Notes under the pieces: model-generated
Told to the model about the DNA's origin: nothing
Databases searched by the model: none
The model's input: the letters and a program-made list of their open reading frames with translations, nothing else
Translations under genes and position numbers: made by a program
NCBI GenBank assembly: GCA_017541885.1
Contig: JAFXYF010000001.1
Location: 58,643-122,642 of the forward strand
Origin: Bacilli bacterium
GTDB lineage: Bacteria > Bacillota_I > Bacilli_A > RF39 > UBA660
Reading direction: 5' to 3'
DNA length: 64,000 nucleotides
In this document: positions 34,880 to 42,189 of the stretch, in pieces
How positions within the stretch are numbered: position 1 is the first letter of the stretch
Layout of the letters: every line of letters starts with the position of its first letter

Positions 34880-36655
34880 TTATTCTACTGTTACTGATTT
34901 AGCTAGATTTCTAGGTTTATCAATATCTAATCCTCTTTCCAATGCGGTATAATAACCGATTAGTTGTAGAGGTGGAACAATTAGAATTGGTTGGAAGTAA
35001 TCAGATAATTTTTCAACAACATATTTGAAATGATGATTCATGATACTAGGATCATTTGTAATAGTATAGATTCTTGCTTGACGAGATTCTACTTCTATTA
35101 CATTTGATTCTGTTTTATCTTTAATCTTATCATTTGTAATAATTGCGAATACTGGTACTCCTTCTTCAATTAATGAAATAGTTCCATGTTTTAATTCTCC
35201 TGCTTGATATGCATCACTATGAGTATAAGATACTTCTTTTAGTTTTAGACTACCCTCTTCACACATTGCATAGTCTACTCCTCTACCTATATAGAATGCA
35301 TCTCTTGCATCTTTTATTTCTTTACCTACTCCAGCAAAAGTATCTTTATCGTTTAAGACCTTTCTTAAGTAATCTGGAAGGCTTTTTGCTTCTTTTAGTA
35401 TTTCATTATAGTTATCTTCTAATCCCTTAGAATGAGCTGCTTTTAGGGCAATTAGAGAGAACATTGCGACTTGTAGTAAATATGCTTTTGTTGTCGCAAC
35501 TGCAATCTCTGGACCAGCTTCAATAAATAAGGTTTGTTTAGCTTCTCTAGCAATTGTAGATGTCTTTACATTAACGATTGCTAAAGTATCAATTCCTTCT
35601 TCATGAGCTTTTCTCATAGCAGCAATTGTATCGGCAGTTTCTCCTGATTGAGATACTAGTATAACTAGTGTTTTACGATCATAAATAATCTTTTTATAAC
35701 GATATTCTGATGCACATTCAGTCATACATTTAATATTAGCTTTTTCTTCTAATAAACATTTACCAATCATACCTGCATATAATGCTGAACCGCAAGCAAC
35801 AATATGGATTTCTTCATAAGAACTAATATCTACCATTTTATCCATATCATTTATATATTTATTAAGTGTTCTTTGAAGAACAATTGGCTCTTCCATTATT
35901 TCTTTTAACATGAAGTGTTTATAATTACCTTTATTAGCATCTTCTATTGTCATAGTAGATGTTTGTACTTCTTTATCTATTTTTACTCCGTCTTTATAAA
36001 CTTTTACTTCATCTTTTGTAAGTTCAACTACTTCATCATCTTCTAATAACATATATTTATCAGTATATTTGATAATAGCAGCAATATCAGATGCGATATA
36101 GTTTTCTCCTTCACCTATTCCAACAATTAATGGTGAATCTTTTCTTACCGCATATAATTTATCTTGGTCTTCAAATAAAATACCAAAAGCATAAGATCCT
36201 TTTAATGTTTTTATTGCCTCTGTAATGGCTTTTATAGGATCACCATTATAGTAATTATTAATAACTGCACAAGCTACTTCTGTATCAGTTTCACTTCTAA
36301 ATACTACTCCTTCATTTACTAATTTATTTTTTAAGTCTGTAGCATTTTCAATAATACCATTATGAACTAATGTAGTTCTTCCTACTTTATGAGGATGAGC
36401 ATTTGTTTCATTTGCTTCCCCATGAGTTGCCCATCTTGTATGAGCAATTCCTAGTTTGGAATTAATTAGGTTTTCATTATTTACCTTGTCTTCCAAATCC
36501 GAGATCTTTCCAGTACTTTTAATAATCTGTATATTATCACTATTTTTAATAGCAATTCCGCTGGAATCATAACCTCTATACTCTAATTTCTTTAAACCGT
36601 CTATTAAAAATTCTTTCGGATGTTGTTCACCAACATAACCTACTATTCCACACAT
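34880..36655 (-). CDS. glmS: glucosamine-6-phosphate synthase
   Basis: 591 residues, close to the usual length. N-terminal glutaminase with Cys2 as nucleophile ('MCGIVGYVG') and 'GYDSSGIA'; C-terminal two SIS domains ('VACGSALYAGM', 'VSQSGETADT', 'ELKHGTISLI'). Makes glucosamine 6-phosphate from fructose 6-phosphate and glutamine, the entry step to UDP-GlcNAc and peptidoglycan. Controlled by the glmS ribozyme in its leader. Confidence 0.97.
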   Translation of the reverse strand: MCGIVGYVGEQHPKEFLIDGLKKLEYRGYDSSGIAIKNSDNIQIIKSTGKISDLEDKVNNENLINSKLGIAHTRWATHGEANETNAHPHKVGRTTLVHNGIIENATDLKNKLVNEGVVFRSETDTEVACAVINNYYNGDPIKAITEAIKTLKGSYAFGILFEDQDKLYAVRKDSPLIVGIGEGENYIASDIAAIIKYTDKYMLLEDDEVVELTKDEVKVYKDGVKIDKEVQTSTMTIEDANKGNYKHFMLKEIMEEPIVLQRTLNKYINDMDKMVDISSYEEIHIVACGSALYAGMIGKCLLEEKANIKCMTECASEYRYKKIIYDRKTLVILVSQSGETADTIAAMRKAHEEGIDTLAIVNVKTSTIAREAKQTLFIEAGPEIAVATTKAYLLQVAMFSLIALKAAHSKGLEDNYNEILKEAKSLPDYLRKVLNDKDTFAGVGKEIKDARDAFYIGRGVDYAMCEEGSLKLKEVSYTHSDAYQAGELKHGTISLIEEGVPVFAIITNDKIKDKTESNVIEVESRQARIYTITNDPSIMNHHFKYVVEKLSDYFQPILIVPPLQLIGYYTALERGLDIDKPRNLAKSVTVE

Positions 36656-36679
36656 ATAAATTTTTCCTCCACTATAAAA

Positions 36680-36820
36680 ACATATGTGTTGATATATACT
36701 TTGTTGTAATGTTGATTTTACTTTTTGTAATATATCTTACGAATCACCATCCGTAGTAGTACCCGCCGAATTTTTCGATAATCTACTATCCTCGTCGCCC
36801 CTTATGGGTCTGGCGCTAAA
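36680..36820 (-). ncRNA. glmS ribozyme (GlcN6P-activated self-cleaving riboswitch)
   Basis: On the minus strand the core begins AGCGCCAG with cleavage between A36817 and G36816. Conserved parts follow in order: GACGAGGATAGTAGATTATC, GAAAAATTCGGCGGGTAC and CTACTACGG, matching the P1-P2 core of glmS ribozymes. It ends about 30 nt before the GGAGG site of glmS. When glucosamine 6-phosphate accumulates the mRNA cuts itself and is degraded. Confidence 0.95.
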
Positions 36821-36859
36821 TGAAAGATACTCCCTTCTTGTCATTTCATCTTTATGTCC

Positions 36860-36865
36860 ATTATA
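36860..36865 (-). promoter_or_regulatory. -10 box of the glmS leader
   Basis: TATAAT 43 bases upstream of the ribozyme cleavage site; the -35 is weak. This places the 5' end about 37 nt before the ribozyme. Confidence 0.6.
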
Positions 36866-36874
36866 CAGTAAAAT

Positions 36875-36915
36875 GAAAAAGATGACAAATCTTTTTATCG
36901 ATATAAGTCATCTTT
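36875..36915 (-). terminator. probable terminator of the zinc-ribbon/AAA+ operon
   Basis: Stem AAAGATGAC/GTCATCTTT with a 20-base loop and short T-run, overlapping the stop region of the zinc-ribbon gene; only a modest terminator. Confidence 0.5.
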
Positions 36916-38031
36916 ATTAAATCTAAAATGAGTTTTTTCTTTGGTATCTTTACCATTTAGTATTGCTTTATCTTCATATGAAGCATCATCTTTTAAAGCA
37001 TCAAATTTATTTGGAAGATCTTTACTTGTGTCTAGGAATTCTTGATCACTATCAGCAAGTCCATACTTTTCTTTTGTCTTTTCTAAGTCTTCGATAAAGT
37101 CTGTGCTTCCTCTTAAATCTTCAAAACCTCGACCGTTATCTTCATAGTATAAATATCTCAACTGACCATTATCTACCATCTTTAAATAGAAATTATAATG
37201 TTTTTTATCAGTACCAATTATTATTTCACAAATTAGTTCTTCTAATTCTCCATTCTTTACTGTTTCTCCTAAGTTTTCATAAACATTTCTACCCATTCTT
37301 TTACAATTTGCAAGATTATCACTATTGGCACTCCAATATTTTGATGTTCTATAGAATGGCATAATTCTTACATAACTTAAAAACATTATTATTAAGAATA
37401 GGAAAAAGAATAGAAATGGTGTAAAGACATTTACTCCACCTTTTTTTCTACAAAGTTCTGCGACGTCTTCTCCAGGCTCAGCATTTTGAACTATCTTATT
37501 TACTTTTCTTTCTACTGTATCTAAATATATTTTATTAAACAAGAAACCTGATCCAATCATTACTAAGGCAATATATGGAATTGTAGCGATTGGGAATAAT
37601 TTAACTACAAATCCAGAAAGTAATAATCCTAAAAATCCAATTAAATACATTTTTCTATATAAGAAATAAATGAAGCTTAATAATAAGGCATAGATATTAA
37701 ATGGTCTATCTACAATCCAACGATAATCTTCTCCAATATAGGCAATTATATTTGGATCTCCTACTGGAACATATTCTTCTTTTGGAGGTCTTTCTTTCTT
37801 AACTTTTTCTTTTTTAGGCTTTTCTTCTTTTGTTTTTCCACCTATTTTAAATTCATCTATTTCAGGAAACTCTTCTTCAGGATTTTCTATAGTTGGATTT
37901 TCAGTTGGAACTTGAAATGTTTCTACTCCTACTGGAATATCGTCATCATCATTAGGATCATTAAAAGTACCACACATTGTGCAGAATCTTTCATTTTCTT
38001 TAAGCTCGTTTCCACAATTTTTACATACCAT
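36895..38031 (-). CDS. zinc-ribbon membrane protein with DUF2628-like segment
   Basis: 378 residues. N-terminal zinc ribbon 'CKNCGNELKENERFCTMCG' (two CxxC), acidic then Lys/Glu-rich linker (25-95), then 'NIYALLLSFIYFLYRKMYLIGF' as in DUF2628 proteins, four membrane helices (about 112-225) and a 150-residue charged C-terminal domain. The gene follows the AAA+ ATPase by 14 bp, so a complex is plausible: the ribbon could recruit the ATPase to the membrane. That is an inference. Confidence 0.65.
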   Translation of the reverse strand: MVCKNCGNELKENERFCTMCGTFNDPNDDDDIPVGVETFQVPTENPTIENPEEEFPEIDEFKIGGKTKEEKPKKEKVKKERPPKEEYVPVGDPNIIAYIGEDYRWIVDRPFNIYALLLSFIYFLYRKMYLIGFLGLLLSGFVVKLFPIATIPYIALVMIGSGFLFNKIYLDTVERKVNKIVQNAEPGEDVAELCRKKGGVNVFTPFLFFFLFLIIMFLSYVRIMPFYRTSKYWSANSDNLANCKRMGRNVYENLGETVKNGELEELICEIIIGTDKKHYNFYLKMVDNGQLRYLYYEDNGRGFEDLRGSTDFIEDLEKTKEKYGLADSDQEFLDTSKDLPNKFDALKDDASYEDKAILNGKDTKEKTHFRFNKDDLYR

Positions 38032-38045
38032 AGGTATTCTCCTTT

Positions 38046-39035
38046 TTATTCAGTATCTTCTCCTAAACGTTCATAATTTCCTTGTGTTGCGATTCTATAT
38101 TCTTCTATTTGATCAGCAAACATCTGATCAAATTGAGGAATTGACTTTTTAATTACATCAGGATAGATATTTTTACTTGACATAATTGCTTGTCTTATAT
38201 CCATAATATTTACTTCTCTTCTATTATCAAATAAAGCATTAGAGAAGGCTTGTTGAATAATTGTTAAAGATACGTCTGGGTATCTAGAACCAATTTCATA
38301 TATTCTTTTATATTCACTTGTTATATCTGTAACAAACTCCATTATTTTTCTTTGAACAAATGGAGTATACATTAATTTTGCTTCTGTTTTATGTTCAATC
38401 TTTGGAAGTGTACCAATTAATATTTGAATATTCTCTTCTCTAGTAGGTTCAAATATTTCAACTTTCTGGAAACGTCTTACAAAGGCTTTATCTCTTAAAA
38501 TATATCTTTCATATTCTTCTGTTGTTGTGGCACCTATAACTTTGATATCTCCTCTATCTAGTGCAGGTTTAAACATATTAGCAAAGTCCATTGATTCTCC
38601 TTGAGTACCCATTAATGTATGAATCTCATCAATAAATAAAATTAATTTTGTTTTATCTTTTAATTCATCTATTAATGTTTGTACTTTAGATTCTCCTGTT
38701 ACTGGATCTTGTCCTAGAAGAGCTGCAGTATTTAATTTAATTACTTGATATCCTTTTAAAACATCAGGTACTTGATTTCTTTGAATACGATAAGCTAAAC
38801 CTTCTACAGTGGCAGTTTTACCAACACCAGGCTTACCTATTAATACAGCAGACTTTTCAGGAGTTAAAAGAATTAATATTAATTGTTTAATTTGTTCATC
38901 TCTACCAATAGCTGGATTTGTAATATATTCATTCTTTTGAAAGTTTTCTCCATAGTTATCAAGCATACTAATACGTTTTGATTTAATATCAAAATTTTGC
39001 TCTACCTTTTTATCAAATAATTCTTCTAATTCCAT
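38046..39035 (-). CDS. single-domain (D1-type) Clp AAA+ ATPase
   Basis: 329 residues containing only the first ATPase module of ClpA/B/C proteins: Walker A 'GKPGVGKT' (about 64-71), Walker B 'LFIDEIHTLMG', sensor 'VIGATTTEEY', Arg fingers 'RRFQKVEI', then the small helical lid. No N-domain, middle coiled coil, D2 or ClpP loop. Such truncated Clp proteins are of unknown role. It is paired with a zinc-ribbon membrane protein. Confidence 0.82.
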   Translation of the reverse strand: MELEELFDKKVEQNFDIKSKRISMLDNYGENFQKNEYITNPAIGRDEQIKQLILILLTPEKSAVLIGKPGVGKTATVEGLAYRIQRNQVPDVLKGYQVIKLNTAALLGQDPVTGESKVQTLIDELKDKTKLILFIDEIHTLMGTQGESMDFANMFKPALDRGDIKVIGATTTEEYERYILRDKAFVRRFQKVEIFEPTREENIQILIGTLPKIEHKTEAKLMYTPFVQRKIMEFVTDITSEYKRIYEIGSRYPDVSLTIIQQAFSNALFDNRREVNIMDIRQAIMSSKNIYPDVIKKSIPQFDQMFADQIEEYRIATQGNYERLGEDTE

Positions 39036-39071
39036 TAATACACACTTCCTAATCTATTTAATTATATCATA

Positions 39072-39704
39072 TTATTCTTCATTTATTATATATTTTATAT
39101 CTTCGATTGCTTTATCCATATTGAATATTCCATTACCTACTGGATAGTATACTGGATAAAAACTAAATTCTTTATAATTAAATTTTTGTTTTCTTGTAGT
39201 ACTTACACTTATCTTTCTATCTAATACTATACTTGATACTTGATTACCTAATAGTATTATTTTTTTAGGTTTTACTATATTCATTTCTTTAAAGAAAAGA
39301 TTTAAATATTTTTTATAGACTTCATCTTTTAGAGGTCTTGCATCTATTTGAGTACATTTTGCTAGATTAGTAATAAATACTTTATGAGATGAAATATTAT
39401 TATACACTTCTTTGGCAAAATCAGTAGTCCATTCACTACCTTTTTTATTTATTATTTCATTATAGATACTTGTATCTAATAAGCTTACTTCTTTAAATAG
39501 TTTCCAGATATTTTTTGTACCTATCCATGGAGACTTTATACCAGTCCATTCTTTATTAGAAGTTATATTTCTACCAGTTGGATTCATAAAGACAAAACAA
39601 AAATCTGGAGAATTTGTACATCCTCCAAAAGTAATGGCATCGAGACTTTTATCTCCATATTTATTTTGCATTGTTTTATACTTTTTTTCTAGTTCTTCTA
39701 ACAT
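39072..39704 (-). CDS. uracil-DNA-glycosylase-superfamily protein
   Basis: 210 residues, soluble. UDG-fold landmarks: 'FVFMNPTGRN' (the GxxP-like water-activating loop region), 'VFITNLAKC', 'IILLGNQVSSIVL' and 'PVYYPVGNG' in place of the HPS loop. The family includes uracil-excising enzymes (families 4/5) and relatives without known activity; the altered loop means the substrate is unsure. It stands alone 36 bp upstream of the AAA+ gene. Confidence 0.65.
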   Translation of the reverse strand: MLEELEKKYKTMQNKYGDKSLDAITFGGCTNSPDFCFVFMNPTGRNITSNKEWTGIKSPWIGTKNIWKLFKEVSLLDTSIYNEIINKKGSEWTTDFAKEVYNNISSHKVFITNLAKCTQIDARPLKDEVYKKYLNLFFKEMNIVKPKKIILLGNQVSSIVLDRKISVSTTRKQKFNYKEFSFYPVYYPVGNGIFNMDKAIEDIKYIINEE

Positions 39705-39731
39705 AATATCTCTCCATAATTAAGATAACAT

Positions 39732-39763
39732 AAAAAAATAATGAATACTAGTTATTCATTATT
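39732..39763 (-). terminator. terminator of the CDF-dnaE operon
   Basis: Stem AATAATGAATA/TATTCATTATT with a five-base loop and T7 tail on the minus strand; marks the end of the operon dnaE-lspA-ispA-CDF. Confidence 0.85.
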
Positions 39764-40624
39764 TATATCAACAGGATTTACATGAATTATAGTTAAATAT
39801 ATTTCAGGTATTTCTTTTTCTATTTCTCTCTCTAGAGCATTTGCGATATCATGACTTTCAAATGTAGACATATTACCGTCTACAAAGATTGTGAATGAGA
39901 TTTGATATCTATACCCTACTGGAGTTGAATTGAAATGATTTATCTTTAATACTTCTTTATGTTTGTCTATTATTTTTAATACTTTATCTTTAGTAGATTT
40001 ATCCATACTTTTATCCATTAAGACATCATAACTTTCTATGAATAGTTTTACTGCTGTATTCATTATCCACATTGAGATTAAGACTCCAGCAATTGAATCT
40101 AAATAAATAAACTTACTACTAAATAAAATTGAACATAAAGTAAGTGTTGTGATTAAAACATCATTTCTATGATCTTTACTGTTTGCGAGTATCAAAATAT
40201 TTTTATGTTTCTTATAAAGATAAGATGTATAAAAATATAGTGATGCTTTTACAATGATTGTTGTAACACAAACAATTATTAACCAATTTGAATATGTTAA
40301 ATATTCTTTATGAATTAAGTTTACTATTACATTTTTAATCATTGTACATGATAGTAAGAACATTGCTATACTTATTAACATTGAATAAATATATTCTGCT
40401 TTTCCATGACCCATATGATGATCTTCATCTGCTTCTTTTGAACTTATTTTATTTCCAATAAATGTCATTAATGATGAGAATATATCTCCAGCACTATTAA
40501 AGGCATCTGCTAGTAATGATTGTGAATTACTCATAATACCAGCAATTGCTTTAATAATTAATAAGAAGACATTTCCAATCATTCCTAATATTCCTGTTAT
40601 TTTTGCTGATTTATATCTGTCCAT
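39752..40624 (-). CDS. cation diffusion facilitator transporter
   Basis: 290 residues: six membrane helices and a C-terminal cytoplasmic ferredoxin-like domain (about 205-290). Metal-site motifs: 'LLADAFNSAGD' in helix 2 and 'DHHMGHGKAEY' after helix 2; 'SKDHRNDV' in helix 5. CDF proteins export Zn, Fe or Mn in exchange for protons. It follows the polyprenyl synthase by 19 bp and ends the operon. Confidence 0.92.
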   Translation of the reverse strand: MDRYKSAKITGILGMIGNVFLLIIKAIAGIMSNSQSLLADAFNSAGDIFSSLMTFIGNKISSKEADEDHHMGHGKAEYIYSMLISIAMFLLSCTMIKNVIVNLIHKEYLTYSNWLIIVCVTTIIVKASLYFYTSYLYKKHKNILILANSKDHRNDVLITTLTLCSILFSSKFIYLDSIAGVLISMWIMNTAVKLFIESYDVLMDKSMDKSTKDKVLKIIDKHKEVLKINHFNSTPVGYRYQISFTIFVDGNMSTFESHDIANALEREIEKEIPEIYLTIIHVNPVDINNE

Positions 40625-40643
40625 TATTATCCCTCTAATTCTT

Positions 40644-41714
40644 TTATTTGTTTCTTGTTCTTAAGTATTCTACAAAGCCTTTTAATAATACTTTTTTATC
40701 TTCTTTTATCCATTCAATTTTATCTAATATTTTTAAAGAACTATCATACATTTCATTCATTTTACCTATAGCATAATTGTATGAGCCTGATTCTTTAAAT
40801 AAGCTTTGTACTCTTTTTATTTTTTCTTCACTAATATCTTCTTTTCCATAAAGTTTTAATAATTCATCTTTATACTCAGTATTTAAGATATGTGAATATA
40901 GAATTGTTTGTTTAAATTCTTTAATATCTGATCCTTTTACTTTACCCATTTCATCAGAGTAAATTCCTAAAATGTCATCTTGGATTTGGAAAGCTATTCC
41001 TACTTTTTCTCCAAAACGCTCAATATCTTTTAATTGTTCTTTTGTTCCTCCAGCAAGAATTAATCCTACTGACATTGGACCAATAATTGTATAATGAGAA
41101 GTTTTTAGACGATATATTTCCATAATATTATCTTCTATTTTATTACTATCTATTAAATTATTTTTACCTTGGAATGGAAGAATTACATCTATTAATTCTC
41201 CTTTAATAGTAGTTAAAACAGTTTGATTGAAATTAGATAAAATACTACCTAGATTAGGATTTTCTTTATAACTATCAGCAATTATTTTATTTGCTTCAAA
41301 TAATCCATAATCTCCCATACATATAGCAATAGAGTCACTTAAATGTTTTGCTTCTCCTTTATTACTTGTATGTTTTTCATAATTTTTATAATTTGCATAG
41401 TGAATTGTTTCTTTTCCTCTTCTTTTATCATCATTATCGATAATATCATCATGTACTAAGATACCTGTTTGAAATACTTCATAAGCAAGAGATAAATCTA
41501 GAGAAGTATCTCTATCTTCTTTTAATAAATAATAACCTAAATTTACTAATGTACCTCTTACTAGTTTTCCTTCACTATTTAGATTTTTAAAATAATCTAG
41601 ATTTTCTTTTAATAAAGGATTTTTTTCTTTTACTAATTCTTTATTAAAATCATCTATTCTTTTATCAATCTTTTTCTTTGTATCTTTATAATACTTTATA
41701 AATTCATCAATCAT
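40644..41714 (-). CDS. polyprenyl diphosphate synthase
   Basis: 356 residues. First Asp-rich motif D89-D-x-x-D ('VHDDIIDNDDKRRG'), second 'QIQDDILGI', both needed to bind Mg and allylic diphosphate. Chain-length class (geranyl, farnesyl or longer) cannot be judged. The product probably feeds undecaprenyl or quinone-like lipids. Overlaps lspA by 8 bp. Confidence 0.88.
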   Translation of the reverse strand: MIDEFIKYYKDTKKKIDKRIDDFNKELVKEKNPLLKENLDYFKNLNSEGKLVRGTLVNLGYYLLKEDRDTSLDLSLAYEVFQTGILVHDDIIDNDDKRRGKETIHYANYKNYEKHTSNKGEAKHLSDSIAICMGDYGLFEANKIIADSYKENPNLGSILSNFNQTVLTTIKGELIDVILPFQGKNNLIDSNKIEDNIMEIYRLKTSHYTIIGPMSVGLILAGGTKEQLKDIERFGEKVGIAFQIQDDILGIYSDEMGKVKGSDIKEFKQTILYSHILNTEYKDELLKLYGKEDISEEKIKRVQSLFKESGSYNYAIGKMNEMYDSSLKILDKIEWIKEDKKVLLKGFVEYLRTRNK

Positions 41715-42189
41715 TTTGTTTCTCCTTATTTTTATCTTTTCTAAGATAATCTATAAACAATAATAATACTCCTACTGTTATACCAATATCTGCAATATTA
41801 AATATTGGGAAATGATAACTACCAAAAGTAAATGAGATAAAGTCAATTACACTTTTATAGAGAATTCTATCTATTAAATTACCAAATATTCCACCTATTA
41901 TCATACCTAAAGATAGAATAGATAATTTATTTAGATTTGGTTCTTCTTTTTTTATTGTTTTATCTATTACAATTATAAATAATACACTAATTACTATTAA
42001 TAATAAAGTAGCATCTTCTAGGATTGAGAAAGCTGCTCCTGAATTTCTTACATAACATATTGAAAAGAATTTAGGAATAATAGATATTTCTTGATAAAGA
42101 TTCATTGTTCTTTGTACTAGTATTTTAAATATTTGATCTAATATAAATACTAATACTACCCATTTATAGACATTTTCTCTATTCTTCAT
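41707..42189 (-). CDS. lspA: lipoprotein signal peptidase
   Basis: 160 residues, four membrane helices. LspA motifs: 'CYVRNSGAAFSIL', 'GNLIDRI' with the first catalytic Asp, and 'FPIFNIADIGITVGV' with the second. Cuts prolipoproteins before the lipidated Cys. Overlaps dnaE by 11 bp and the polyprenyl synthase gene by 8 bp, so the three are tightly coupled. Confidence 0.95.
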   Translation of the reverse strand: MKNRENVYKWVVLVFILDQIFKILVQRTMNLYQEISIIPKFFSICYVRNSGAAFSILEDATLLLIVISVLFIIVIDKTIKKEEPNLNKLSILSLGMIIGGIFGNLIDRILYKSVIDFISFTFGSYHFPIFNIADIGITVGVLLLFIDYLRKDKNKEKQND

